Assembly: GCA_018817915.1 (NCBI GenBank)
Contig: JAHISX010000047.1
Location: 1-48,083, forward strand
Direction of reading: 5' to 3'
Source: Bacillota bacterium
Lineage (GTDB): Bacteria > Bacillota_I > Bacilli_A > Acholeplasmatales > Acholeplasmataceae
DNA: 48,083 nt
This document shows, piece by piece, positions 29,243-36,455 of this stretch; within the stretch, counting starts at the first letter, position 1, and every line of letters starts with the position of its first letter. The position numbers and the translations under genes were made by a program. The notes beneath the pieces were generated by a model. The model was not told where the DNA came from. It saw only the letters and a list, made by a program, of their open reading frames with translations, and ran no database searches.

Positions 29243-30124
29243 TCATCTGCTTGTTTTTTTAATATCAAGCAATTCGTATTTTGAGAACAAATACTTCTTA
29301 TGGCAGAAATGGCATTCGATTTCAGCTTGACCATCTTCATGAATTAAGGTGTTCATCGTTTCATCATCCAATGCTGAAAGAGACTTACTAAAGCCATATT
29401 TTGTACAATGACAAGTATAACTGATATCTGTTTTTTTCAATATTTCTTCTGTACCTTGAGCTAAAAGAGTTAGAATTTCTTCTGGTGTTTTACCATCCTT
29501 AATTAAGGATGACATAGGAGGAAGTGCAGAAATAATACCTTCTAGACTTGAAATCGTTTCTTCTGTTACATTGGGCATTAATTGAAGGATATAGCCTCCA
29601 CTAGCAAGTACAGAATAATCAACATTAACTAGAACACCAACGCCTACAGATGAGGGTGTTTGTTCAGATTTAGTAAAGTAATATGTGAAATCGTCACCAA
29701 TTTCTCCTGTTTGCAATTCGGATGAAGAAGTAAAATATTCTTTCATACCTAAATCTTTTGTTACATGAAGGAACCCTTCACCTATAGCTGAGCCAACATT
29801 AAGTTTACCTTTTTTTGGACCATCTTCATATTGCATATAGACATGAGGATTTTTTATTTCTCCTCGAACTTCTCCAATTGTGTTTGCTTCAACAAGCATC
29901 GAGCCTATCGGGCCATCACCTTTAATTCTAAGGGTGATTCTTTCATCTTGCTTATACATTAATCCCATCATAGCGGATACGGTTAAAAATCTGCCCATAG
30001 CAGCAGTTGCGGTTGGCCACATGTCATGCATCTTTCTAGCCTCTTCAACAAGGTCAGTCGATGAAGCTACATAGATTCTAACGGTTTGATTATAAGCATA
30101 GGCAATTAAAGCGTAATCTCTCAT
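29243..30124 (-). CDS. hslO: Hsp33 redox-regulated chaperone
   Basis: The 293-aa cytoplasmic holdase is activated by oxidation. The C-terminal zinc switch is seen as CHC followed about 33 residues later by CHFC, the CxC...CxxC pattern that releases zinc and forms disulfides. The N-terminal domain carries ATAAMGRFLTVSAMMG and LRIKGDGPIGSM, typical of HslO. The start at 30124 (MRDYALIAYA) fits family beginnings and has AAGGAATGATG upstream; the frame extends 11 codons further without support. It stands alone between the EAL gene and the divergent ferric-reductase-like gene. Confidence 0.95.
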   Translation of the reverse strand: MRDYALIAYAYNQTVRIYVASSTDLVEEARKMHDMWPTATAAMGRFLTVSAMMGLMYKQDERITLRIKGDGPIGSMLVEANTIGEVRGEIKNPHVYMQYEDGPKKGKLNVGSAIGEGFLHVTKDLGMKEYFTSSSELQTGEIGDDFTYYFTKSEQTPSSVGVGVLVNVDYSVLASGGYILQLMPNVTEETISSLEGIISALPPMSSLIKDGKTPEEILTLLAQGTEEILKKTDISYTCHCTKYGFSKSLSALDDETMNTLIHEDGQAEIECHFCHKKYLFSKYELLDIKKTSR

Positions 30125-30274
30125 ATCATCATTCCTTTTCCATACATATTGTAGCATATATGATTGTTTTTCATAATTTCAAATCATTTCAAACCTTAAT
30201 TATTAATTAAAATTCCAATAAAAGCACATATGGGTTTGTTATATAGATAATGAATCAATGAAAGGAATCACCTT

Positions 30275-30879
30275 ATGCCCACTTATTTTTTCTTAATTAA
30301 TTTAATGATATTGCCTATACTTGCTTATTTTTTTGCTGCAAAAATTCATAAATGGAGCATCTATCTATTCACCATTTCAGCTATAGTTGCTGTAGTGTCT
30401 ATCATCTTTTACGAAAATCCATTATTTAGTTATATCAACGATGGATTCTTAGGATTGAGTTATTTGATAATTGTTATGATTACCGGAGCCTTTAATAAAA
30501 ACACCAAATTTGCAAAAAGATTGTTTATGGTAAGAAAGGAATACTCCATTATTGGATTTACACTCATCATTCCTCATGGTCTAATCTTCTTATATTATTC
30601 TTTAATAGGTTCGGTTGCTTTTGAATGGTTTGGCATTATTAGTTTCGTCGTGATGATACCACTGTTCATTACTTCATACCATTTCATCAAAAAGAAAATG
30701 GGTATCAATGCTTGGTAAAAGTTACAAAAATTTGCTTATCTAAGTTATGCTTTACTGTTTATCCATTTGATTGTCACCACATCAACTTATGCGTTATTAT
30801 ACATCATTATATTTGGAGCCTATAGTTTATTAAAACAAAAAAAAATGTTTTCAAAACATTTTCTATTCCTAAAACTCTA
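30275..30879 (+). pseudogene. Ferric-reductase-like (MsrQ-type) membrane domain, interrupted by an in-frame TAA
   Basis: The first open part (30275-30718, 147 aa) has five hydrophobic helices and ends MGINAW-stop. In the same frame after the TAA (30716-30718) the sequence reads KLQKFAYLSYALLFIHLIV and then another helix, ending at TAG 30878-30880. WxxLQxxxYLxYxLxxxHL is the usual pattern of ferric-reductase-like haem membrane domains, where His in LLFIHL would bind haem. The gene therefore looks broken by a nonsense change, possibly AAA to TAA. An A9 run at 30837-30845 marks a likely second lesion before the FMN-binding part. Confidence 0.75.
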
Positions 30880-31254
30880 GTGACAACATCATTAATCTTA
30901 TTTGCAGTGATCCAATTTTCTAATGTAGAAGTATTCTCTAGTACAGCAACGACATCGTTAATACCAGATACATATACATTAACTGATGGTGTTTATAGAG
31001 CTCAGGCTGTTGGATATGAGAATTTGGTAGTTGATTTAGAAATCGAGATTGTTAATCAAGAGATTGTTAGAATTACATTGTTTGATTCTGGGTGTACCGA
31101 AGAAGATCGTAACGGTATATATTTAATCGCAGCAAATCGTTTGGTAGATGAAATACTTTCAAGTAACTCAGCAGATGTGGACATTATAACGGGTGCCACA
31201 CACACAAGTGAAGGTATTATTGAAGCCGTAGAAAAGCTTTATTACAAGCTATGA
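30880..31254 (+). CDS. FMN-binding domain protein (RnfG/NqrC type), probably the severed C-terminal half of the preceding gene
   Basis: The 124-aa product has an N-terminal hydrophobic helix and an FMN-binding domain with DGVYRAQAVGYENLVVDLE and the flavinylation-type motif TGATHTS, in which the final Thr/Ser region would carry covalent FMN. Such domains work in extracytoplasmic electron transfer, often fused to or beside ferric-reductase-like domains. The GTG at 30880 overlaps the TAG of the upstream frame and has no ribosome site. Its frame is open back to 30826, into the A9 run at 30837-30845. A one-base change there would join both parts into one protein. Whether it is expressed alone is doubtful. 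Confidence 0.7.
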   Translation: MTTSLILFAVIQFSNVEVFSSTATTSLIPDTYTLTDGVYRAQAVGYENLVVDLEIEIVNQEIVRITLFDSGCTEEDRNGIYLIAANRLVDEILSSNSADVDIITGATHTSEGIIEAVEKLYYKL

Positions 31255-31286
31255 ATTAATTTTGTCTAATCTCCCAATATCATCAT

Positions 31287-31339
31287 TAAAGCTTAATTGA
31301 GATTTTGTGCCAGCAAAAATAATCTCATTAAGCTTTTTT
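31287..31339 (+). terminator. Terminator after the FMN-binding gene
   Basis: A long stem pairs AAAGCTTAATTGAGATT (31288-31304) with AATCTCATTAAGCTTT (31320-31335), with one bulged base, and is followed by Ts up to 31339. Confidence 0.85.
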
Positions 31340-31459
31340 GATAAACTTTCGGCTTTTCTATTGAAAATATCAATTAATTATTCGCAATACGTGATTTTTT
31401 AGCAAGAATGCTTTAAACTATAAAGGTGGTAAAAATTAATTAAGTCGCAGAGGTAAGAC

Positions 31460-32431
31460 ATGTCATTTAAGATTAAAGATTTAGTTATTGAAAATAAAAT
31501 CATTTTAGCACCAATGGCTGGCGTATCCAATAGTCCTTTTCGTATATTATCTCGTGAATATGGTGCTGGATTAGTGTTTGCTGAAATGGTTTCTGATAAA
31601 GGATTATTGCATAGTAATGAAAAAACTATTAAATTGCTTTATATGACCGAAGCTGAAAAACCGATGGCACAACAAATATTCGGATCAGATTTGAAGAGTA
31701 TGGTGGATGCTGCTGTTTATATAGATCAACATAGCAATGCTGATATTATTGATATCAACATGGGATGCCCCGTTCCTAAAGTAGCCATTAAAGCCCAAGC
31801 TGGAGCATCTTTGATGAAAAATCCAGATTTGATTTATGAAATCGTCTATTCTATTGTTAAAAAAGTTAGTAAACCGGTGACGGTAAAAATAAGAAGTGGT
31901 TGGGATTCTGATACTGTTAATGCCGTTGAAGTTGCTAAAAAAATAGAACAAGCAGGAGCGAGTGCTATTACTGTTCACGCAAGAACAAGAGCACAAGGCT
32001 ATGCTGGTTTTGCTGATTGGGATGTTATAAAAGCAGTTAAAGAGAGTGTGAGCATACCTGTTATTGGCAATGGGGATGTTGTTGATGGTCCTAGTGCAAA
32101 GAAAATGCTTGACTATACTGGATGTGATGCAGTCATGATTGGTAGAGGAGCATTGGGGAATCCTTGGGTCTTTAGAGAAATCGATGCATATTTGAAAGAT
32201 GGCACAATTTTAGATAAACCCACACTTCAAGAAGTCAAAGATATGATTATCCATCATTTAGAAGCTTTATGTGATTTGAAGGGTGAACATATAGGTGTTC
32301 TAGAGATGAGAAGTCATGGTCCTTGGTATTTAAAAGGAATTGAACACGCAAGTACACTTAGAAAACAATTATCACAAGCAAAGACTAAAGATGAAATCAT
32401 TGGTTATGTGAATGCATTCTTTGATAAATAG
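31460..32431 (+). CDS. dus: tRNA-dihydrouridine synthase (DusB-like)
   Basis: The 323-aa FMN enzyme reduces uridines in tRNA to dihydrouridine. The N-terminal TIM barrel starts ILAPMAGVSNSPFR, the catalytic Cys is C103 in NMGCPVPKV, and FMN-binding parts are VKIRSGWD, VHARTRAQGYAG and IGNGDV...MIGRGALGNPW. The C-terminal helical domain is complete. The length is typical of DusB. GAGGTAAG precedes the ATG. It is followed directly by tRNA-Ser, with no clear terminator between. Confidence 0.95.
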   Translation: MSFKIKDLVIENKIILAPMAGVSNSPFRILSREYGAGLVFAEMVSDKGLLHSNEKTIKLLYMTEAEKPMAQQIFGSDLKSMVDAAVYIDQHSNADIIDINMGCPVPKVAIKAQAGASLMKNPDLIYEIVYSIVKKVSKPVTVKIRSGWDSDTVNAVEVAKKIEQAGASAITVHARTRAQGYAGFADWDVIKAVKESVSIPVIGNGDVVDGPSAKKMLDYTGCDAVMIGRGALGNPWVFREIDAYLKDGTILDKPTLQEVKDMIIHHLEALCDLKGEHIGVLEMRSHGPWYLKGIEHASTLRKQLSQAKTKDEIIGYVNAFFDK

Positions 32432-32449
32432 TTTATAATATCAATGGAC

Positions 32450-32538
32450 GGAAGAGTATCGAAGTGGTCATAACGAGCTGCACTCGAAATGCAGTCATCC
32501 GTAAGGGTGCATGGGTTCGAATCCCATCTCTTCCGCCA
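32450..32538 (+). tRNA. tRNA-Ser, anticodon CGA
   Basis: The 7-bp acceptor stem GGAAGAG (32450-32456) pairs with CTCTTCC (32528-32534), discriminator G, and encoded CCA at 32536-32538. A D-arm TCG/CGA, an anticodon stem CTGCA/TGCAG with loop CTCGAAA (anticodon CGA, reads UCG), a long variable arm and a T-arm ATGGG-TTCGAAT-CCCAT complete a class II tRNA. Its 3' end borders the accessory region. Confidence 0.96.
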
Positions 32539-32548
32539 TAAAATTTGA

Positions 32549-32577
32549 ACGCCTGTTTAACAGGTGTTTTCTTTTTT
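32549..32577 (+). terminator. Terminator of tRNA-Ser
   Basis: ACGCCTGT and ACAGGTGT form a hairpin with a TTA loop and are followed by a T-rich tract. The same hairpin and tract recur at 34051-34078 on the other side of the ATPase gene. Confidence 0.85.
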
Positions 32578-32602
32578 GGCGACAACGCTATAATACGTTA
32601 TT

Positions 32603-32674
32603 GACATTGTGGCGAACAATATGACGACAATATGGCGAATGATATATTGACAATTTGGCGAATTGCAGTATAAT
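32603..32674 (+). promoter_or_regulatory. Promoter with three 23-bp-spaced repeat boxes
   Basis: The box GACAWTNTGGCGAA occurs at 32603-32616, 32626-32639 and 32649-32662, exactly 23 bp apart. The last copy overlaps a promoter with TTGACA (32647-32652), a 16-bp spacer and TATAAT (32669-32674). Regularly phased boxes over the -35 region suggest binding of a regulator, possibly the downstream protein or a plasmid/phage-type repressor. Confidence 0.6.
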
Positions 32675-32695
32675 TAAAGCTAAGGTGGTGATGAT

Positions 32696-33958
32696 ATGTA
32701 TTTACCAAGATTAATTGAAAAGAATATTGAAGACAAAATTTTATATATAGGAGCAATCCAAATAGAAGGGCCAAAGTGGTGTGGGAAGTCAACAACCGCA
32801 GCGAGGTATGCTAAAACGATAGTGAAGTTACAAGATCCTACCGTTTTTACTAGATATCAAGTTTTTGCTTCAACTGGAAAAACAGACTTACTGTATGGTA
32901 TTAAGCCTATTTTATTTGATGAATGGCAAAAAATTCCCGAATTGTGGGATTTTATTAGATTAGACATTGATGAACATCAGGGGGTCGCGGGTCAGTACCT
33001 ACTTACTGGTTCAACAAAACCACTTGAAGATGAAAACCGACATTCTGGAGCAGGAAGAATTGCTAAAATTATTATGAGGCCAATGTCATTATTCGAATCC
33101 AAGGAATCCACCGGAGAAGTTTCAGTTGACAAATTATTTAATGAACCAAAGTATCATGTGAGAGGAACTTCAAAATTAACAATACTTGATCAGGTGAATT
33201 TGGTATGCAGGGGAGGATGGCCAGGCTTATATGGACTATCTACAGGAAAAGCGTTACAATATGTAGATGATTATTTTCAAAGTATAATCAATACAGATAT
33301 CACTAATGTCGATGGAATCAAACGGAATCCAAGTCGTGCAAAAGCAATTTTGAGAGCATATGCAAGGAATATTTCTACATTGACGGATTATCAAACCATG
33401 ATTCGGGATTTAGAGAATATCGGTGAAGGGGTAGATAAAACAACGTTTGCTTCGTACCAAAACGCCTTTGAAAAACTATTTATCATTGAAAACGTTGATG
33501 CTTGGACTCCAAAACTTAGAAGTGCAACTAGAATTAGAACGAGCCAGAAAAAACAGTTTGTTGATCCATCTATAGCCGCACTTGCATTAGGGGCAACACC
33601 CGATGATTTGGGTGAAGATATGGAAACATTTGGTTTTTTCTTCGAGTCTTTGGTGACAAGAGACTTAAGAGTGTATATGGATAAGTTAGGTGGAACAGTA
33701 TTCCATTATCGCGATAAAAACGACTTAGAAATTGATTGCATTTTAAAATTAAGAGACAGCAGATGGGCTGCGGTAGAAGTTAAGGTTGGTGGCAATCAAC
33801 TTGATAGTGCAGCATCTAACTTGATTAAACTAAAGGAAAAAGTTGATACAGAACATATGAAAGAACCGTCATTTTTGATGATTCTTTACGGTGGAACAAC
33901 CGCATACAGGAGAGCTGATGGCGTGTATGTCGTGCCAATTGGATGTCTCAAAGATTAA
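32696..33958 (+). CDS. AAA-family ATPase with DUF4143 domain
   Basis: The 420-aa product of the AAA_14/DUF4143 family has Walker A GPKWCGKS (25-32), Walker B ILFDEWQ (72-78) and a sensor-like LLTGST near 103-108. The C-terminal DUF4143 part carries DKNDLEIDCIL...WAAVEVKVG (about 342-367), resembling a PD-(D/E)xK nuclease core. The family is common and mobile in bacteria and archaea; its function is not established. GGTGGTGATGAT precedes the ATG. The gene lies alone between two copies of the same terminator, next to tRNA-Ser, and behind a promoter with three phased boxes, which suggests acquisition as a unit. Confidence 0.88.
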   Translation: MYLPRLIEKNIEDKILYIGAIQIEGPKWCGKSTTAARYAKTIVKLQDPTVFTRYQVFASTGKTDLLYGIKPILFDEWQKIPELWDFIRLDIDEHQGVAGQYLLTGSTKPLEDENRHSGAGRIAKIIMRPMSLFESKESTGEVSVDKLFNEPKYHVRGTSKLTILDQVNLVCRGGWPGLYGLSTGKALQYVDDYFQSIINTDITNVDGIKRNPSRAKAILRAYARNISTLTDYQTMIRDLENIGEGVDKTTFASYQNAFEKLFIIENVDAWTPKLRSATRIRTSQKKQFVDPSIAALALGATPDDLGEDMETFGFFFESLVTRDLRVYMDKLGGTVFHYRDKNDLEIDCILKLRDSRWAAVEVKVGGNQLDSAASNLIKLKEKVDTEHMKEPSFLMILYGGTTAYRRADGVYVVPIGCLKD

Positions 33959-33962
33959 AAAA

Positions 33963-34038
33963 ACAAACTCCATACTTATCACATAGCAAACTTGGTTGTG
34001 ACAACCTAAAAAGTGGCACAAACTTGGTTATGACAACA
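33963..34038. repeat. Dispersed repeat copy A (two 32-bp periods)
   Basis: The 76-bp element starts 4 bp after the ATPase stop codon. It contains two 20-bp units (33987-34006 and 34019-34038) beginning CAAACTTGGTTRTGACAAC, 32 bp apart. The first unit includes a perfect 13-bp palindrome GGTTGTGACAACC. Copy B (36331-36406) is colinear and nearly identical; copy C (38282-38323) has one period. Repeated terminal units of this size are known in IS21-family ends, but no transposase is present. Confidence 0.85.
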
Positions 34039-34050
34039 CATATGTGTTTA

Positions 34051-34078
34051 ACACCTGTTTAACAGGTGTTTTCTTTTT
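34051..34078 (+). terminator. Terminator after the ATPase gene (duplicate of the tRNA terminator)
   Basis: ACACCTGT (34051-34058) and ACAGGTGT (34062-34069) form a perfect 8-bp stem with a TTA loop, followed by a T-rich tract. The sequence is almost the same as the tRNA-Ser terminator at 32549-32577. Confidence 0.88.
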
Positions 34079-34453
34079 GTTAATACTCAAAATTTTATTT
34101 TAACATTTATGATATAAATACAGGTAGACGAGCATGGATATAAGATTGCAAATAGGGAGGCATATTTAGAAGAAATAATTTCTAATAATATTGTATATAA
34201 TGAGACAACAATATACAGAATAGAACGTATGAAAAATTTTAGTGCAATGCTTTAATGAAGATATGTAAAAAAACTTATGTCGTTCTTTCGAAGTTTCATA
34301 TAAATGCAACGGAATTTCTTATACAAATAGAATGATTGTTGCAAAAATAAATTAGATTGCATTTTTATGCATCAAATACAGACTTTTAATTATCTTCTTG
34401 TCAAGAAATACGATAATTAATTTACAATAGTTGAATGATAATACAAAAATACT
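34079..34453. other. Intergenic, with one possible gene remnant
   Basis: The stretch between the ATPase terminator and the AbiE promoter has no intact gene. An open frame without a start (34121-34255) reads HGYKIANREAYLEEIISNN and ends MKNFSAML-stop. This may be the tail of a deleted gene; I do not recognise it. The rest is A+T-rich with no clear structure. Confidence 0.35.
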
Positions 34454-34481
34454 TGTTATATTGTTCAATATAAGGTAAAAT
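34454..34481 (+). promoter_or_regulatory. Promoter and inverted-repeat operator of the abiE locus
   Basis: TTGTTA (34454-34459), a 16-bp spacer and TAAAAT (34476-34481) form a plausible promoter. A perfect inverted repeat TTATATTG-TT-CAATATAA (34456-34473) fills the spacer. AbiEi antitoxins are known to repress their own promoter by binding inverted repeats, so this is a likely autoregulatory site. Confidence 0.5.
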
Positions 34482-34501
34482 ATGATTGAGGAGTGATAAC
34501 T

Positions 34502-35257
34502 ATGAAATACATTGAGATATTTTCTGAAAAAAGAGTGTTTGATTTTTCCTTTGTAGTTGGAATAACCAATAGTGAAAACTTGGCTCGTGAAACATTGCAA
34601 AATTATTTAAAAAAAGGGTACATAAAAAGAGTTAAGAAAAACTTATATGTAACTATGAGTTTCGAAACGACTGGTGTTATACCTAGTAAGTATGAAATAG
34701 CATCAAATATTACAAAAAGTTCTTATGTTTCTCATCATAGTGCCTTTGAATACTATGGATATAATAATCAAGTTTATAATGATGTTGTAACTGCTAGTAT
34801 AGAGCGATTTTATGATTTTACATTTGAATATAACGAGTATAAGTATAAAAATGTTTCTAATGATAAGTATGTAGACACAATTAATGGTGTACGCGTAAGC
34901 ACACTACCAAAAACAATAGTAGATTGTATAGATGATGCAAAATCGTATGACGATATGGAAGAATTAATTTATAATTTATCTGCACTCCCAGTAATCAATG
35001 GATCACAGATTATGGAATATTTATTATTTGTGAATAAAAAAATTCTCTTTAATAAAGTAGGACTAGTACTATCGCATTTTAATGATGGATATTTGGTTGA
35101 TGATTCAATTCTAAATCAAATGAAAACCCTAGGTATTAAAGGTGTGAAGTATTTCACAAACGAAAAACATCGTTTAAACAAATACTACAAAGAATGGAAT
35201 CTATATTGTTACAATTTAGACAAGTTATTGGTGGAGGATGAAGATGAGAAATTATAA
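34502..35257 (+). CDS. Type IV toxin-antitoxin AbiEi-family antitoxin
   Basis: The 251-aa protein has an N-terminal winged-helix part (about 1-55: SENLARETLQNYLKKGYIKRVKKNLYV) and a C-terminal domain with SSYVSHHSAFEYYGY and STLPKTIVDCIDD. These are hallmark stretches of the AbiEi antitoxin family, which neutralises the nucleotidyltransferase AbiEii and represses the operon. The ATG at 34502 is chosen because GAGGAG lies about 9 bp upstream; the GTG at 34493 overlaps that site. It overlaps the toxin gene by 14-20 nt, in the usual antitoxin-first order. Confidence 0.9.
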   Translation: MKYIEIFSEKRVFDFSFVVGITNSENLARETLQNYLKKGYIKRVKKNLYVTMSFETTGVIPSKYEIASNITKSSYVSHHSAFEYYGYNNQVYNDVVTASIERFYDFTFEYNEYKYKNVSNDKYVDTINGVRVSTLPKTIVDCIDDAKSYDDMEELIYNLSALPVINGSQIMEYLLFVNKKILFNKVGLVLSHFNDGYLVDDSILNQMKTLGIKGVKYFTNEKHRLNKYYKEWNLYCYNLDKLLVEDEDEKL

Positions 35258-35828
35258 TTTAAGAGACTTAACTAACATTGCTCAATATAATAAATTTAAT
35301 AGAGATACTTTAGAAAAAGTATTTCGATTATCTGAACTACTAAAATTATTTAATGAAAATGAAGAACTTAAAGGAAAATATGTTCTAAAGGGTGGGACAG
35401 CAATTAATTTATGCTTGTTTGATTTTCCTAGACTGTCAGTTGATATTGATATGAATTTTAATTCTAATTCCTCCAAAGAAGAAATGTTGGAGATGAGAGA
35501 ACTACACAGAAAACTCATTAGTGCTTTTGTTGCTCTAGATGGATATACTATTGATCCGAAATCAAGATTTACTTTTACACTTGATTCATATCTTTTAAAG
35601 TATACAAATGCAGCTGGAAGCAGAGATAACATAAAGATTGAACTGAATTATTCAAACCGTATTCAGATTCTTGAACCGGTGAACTATAAATTAAGCTCAC
35701 AAATAATTAATAATGAATCTATTTTAGCTCTTAACAAGGTTGAATTATACGGAAGTAAGATAGCAGCTTTAATAGGAAGAACTACTTCAAGAGATATATT
35801 CGACGTATTTCAACTTATTAACAAATAA
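35238..35828 (+). CDS. AbiEii-family nucleotidyltransferase toxin, N-terminal part (ends at premature TAA)
   Basis: The 196-aa open part carries the nucleotidyltransferase core. KGGTAINL (51-58) and the metal-binding pair D69/D71 in RLSVDIDMNF are typical AbiEii/AbiGii motifs, and KVELYGSKIAALIGRTTSRDIFDVF is the later conserved helix. The family protein is normally about 300 aa. Here the TAA at 35826-35828 stops it, yet the same frame continues at once into the missing C-terminal half (to 36200). A second ATG at 35244 is better spaced from GGTGGAGG. The truncated product may be inactive. If the toxin is dead, the antitoxin is no longer needed. Confidence 0.85.
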   Translation: MKMRNYNLRDLTNIAQYNKFNRDTLEKVFRLSELLKLFNENEELKGKYVLKGGTAINLCLFDFPRLSVDIDMNFNSNSSKEEMLEMRELHRKLISAFVALDGYTIDPKSRFTFTLDSYLLKYTNAAGSRDNIKIELNYSNRIQILEPVNYKLSSQIINNESILALNKVELYGSKIAALIGRTTSRDIFDVFQLINK

Positions 35829-36200
35829 ATACTAATGGACAGCGAGTTAGACATGCTTAAAAAATGCAGCATATTCTATCTTTTAACATCAAACGAGTTT
35901 CAACCGCTTGGTGATTTATTGAATCAGTTTAAGAAAAACATGGAAAACATGTCATTTAGTGCAATAAAACGTAATCTTATTCCACTGCTACATGTTGGTG
36001 AAACAATAGATATCGATGATTTTAAACAAACAGTAAGCCAATTTATTGAAACCTTATTTGAGTTAACTGAAACTGAACAAAAATACATAGATTCCTTTAA
36101 TGAGGGTAAATTTAATCCAGAACTATTGTTTCATAAAACAATAGCAGATAGATTAAAAGAACATCCAATGGTTTTATGGAAGATGATGAATCACAAATAA
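35829..36200 (+). pseudogene. C-terminal half of the AbiEii toxin, severed by the in-frame TAA
   Basis: The frame continues in phase from 35829, with an ATG at 35835 giving a 121-aa reading frame. It ends with FHKTIADRLKEHPMVLWKM, the usual C-terminal ending of AbiEii proteins (RIxxHPxxxWK). Joined with the upstream part, and with one residue at the TAA, the protein would be 320 aa, the expected family length. There is no ribosome site before 35835. I read it as a single gene broken by one nonsense codon. Confidence 0.8.
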
Positions 36201-36214
36201 TAATTAAGAGGTGG

Positions 36215-36346
36215 ATGATGTCAGATATTGAAAATTCCAAAGTATTCATATCATATGCTTGGAAGAATGAAGAGTGTGCTGGATTGGTACGGTTTTTGAA
36301 CAGTCGGTTGTTATACCTTATGCATCCAAAACAAACTCCATACTAA
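36215..36346 (+). pseudogene. TIR/SEFIR-like gene, truncated after about 40 codons
   Basis: An AGAGGTGG ribosome site (36207-36214) is followed by ATGATG and a 43-aa frame that includes SKVFISYAWKN, the start of TIR or SEFIR domains (KVFISYAWxN), then CAGLVRFLNSRL. Homology is lost at about 36328 where the dispersed repeat copy B begins, and the frame ends in the repeat at 36346. In the complete family the domain runs about 130 residues. The gene has probably lost its 3' part by deletion or insertion. TIR proteins beside an AbiE locus fit a defence-gene cluster. Confidence 0.6.
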
Positions 36347-36406
36347 TTACATAGAAAACTTAGTTGTGACAACCTCAAAAGTGGCACAAACTTGGTTATG
36401 ACAACA
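36331..36406. repeat. Dispersed repeat copy B (two 32-bp periods)
   Basis: This 76-bp copy is colinear with copy A at 33963-34038. Its units are at 36355-36374 and 36387-36406, again 32 bp apart. It begins inside the truncated TIR-like frame, so its junction coincides with the break in that gene. Confidence 0.85.
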
Positions 36407-36423
36407 CATTAGCTATTTAGGGG

Positions 36424-36455
36424 TTTGAACTTAATTGTTCAAATTCTTTTTTTAT
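36424..36455 (+). terminator. Terminator after repeat copy B
   Basis: TTTGAAC (36424-36430) and GTTCAAA (36437-36443) form a hairpin with a TTAATT loop, followed by a seven-T run inside a T-rich tract. Confidence 0.75.

Noticed and set aside
32598-32795. Minus-strand frame over the ATPase promoter
   Set aside because: It covers the phased repeat boxes and promoter and has no recognisable domain; the plus-strand reading explains the region.
34352-34600. Minus-strand frame of 82 codons overlapping the abiEi start
   Set aside because: It runs antisense across the abiEi promoter and start, has no family motif, and the composition is that of a shadow frame.
35826-35828. TAA read-through or stop-codon recoding in abiEii
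   Set aside because: No stimulatory structure or suppressor tRNA is visible in the window (the tRNA-Ser has a normal CGA anticodon), and TAA ends other genes normally, so a nonsense mutation is simpler.
33963-36406. Complete IS21-type insertion sequence
   Set aside because: The iterated units look like such ends, but no istA or istB frame exists between or beside the copies, and all copies share both boundaries. They are therefore listed as repeats of unknown origin.
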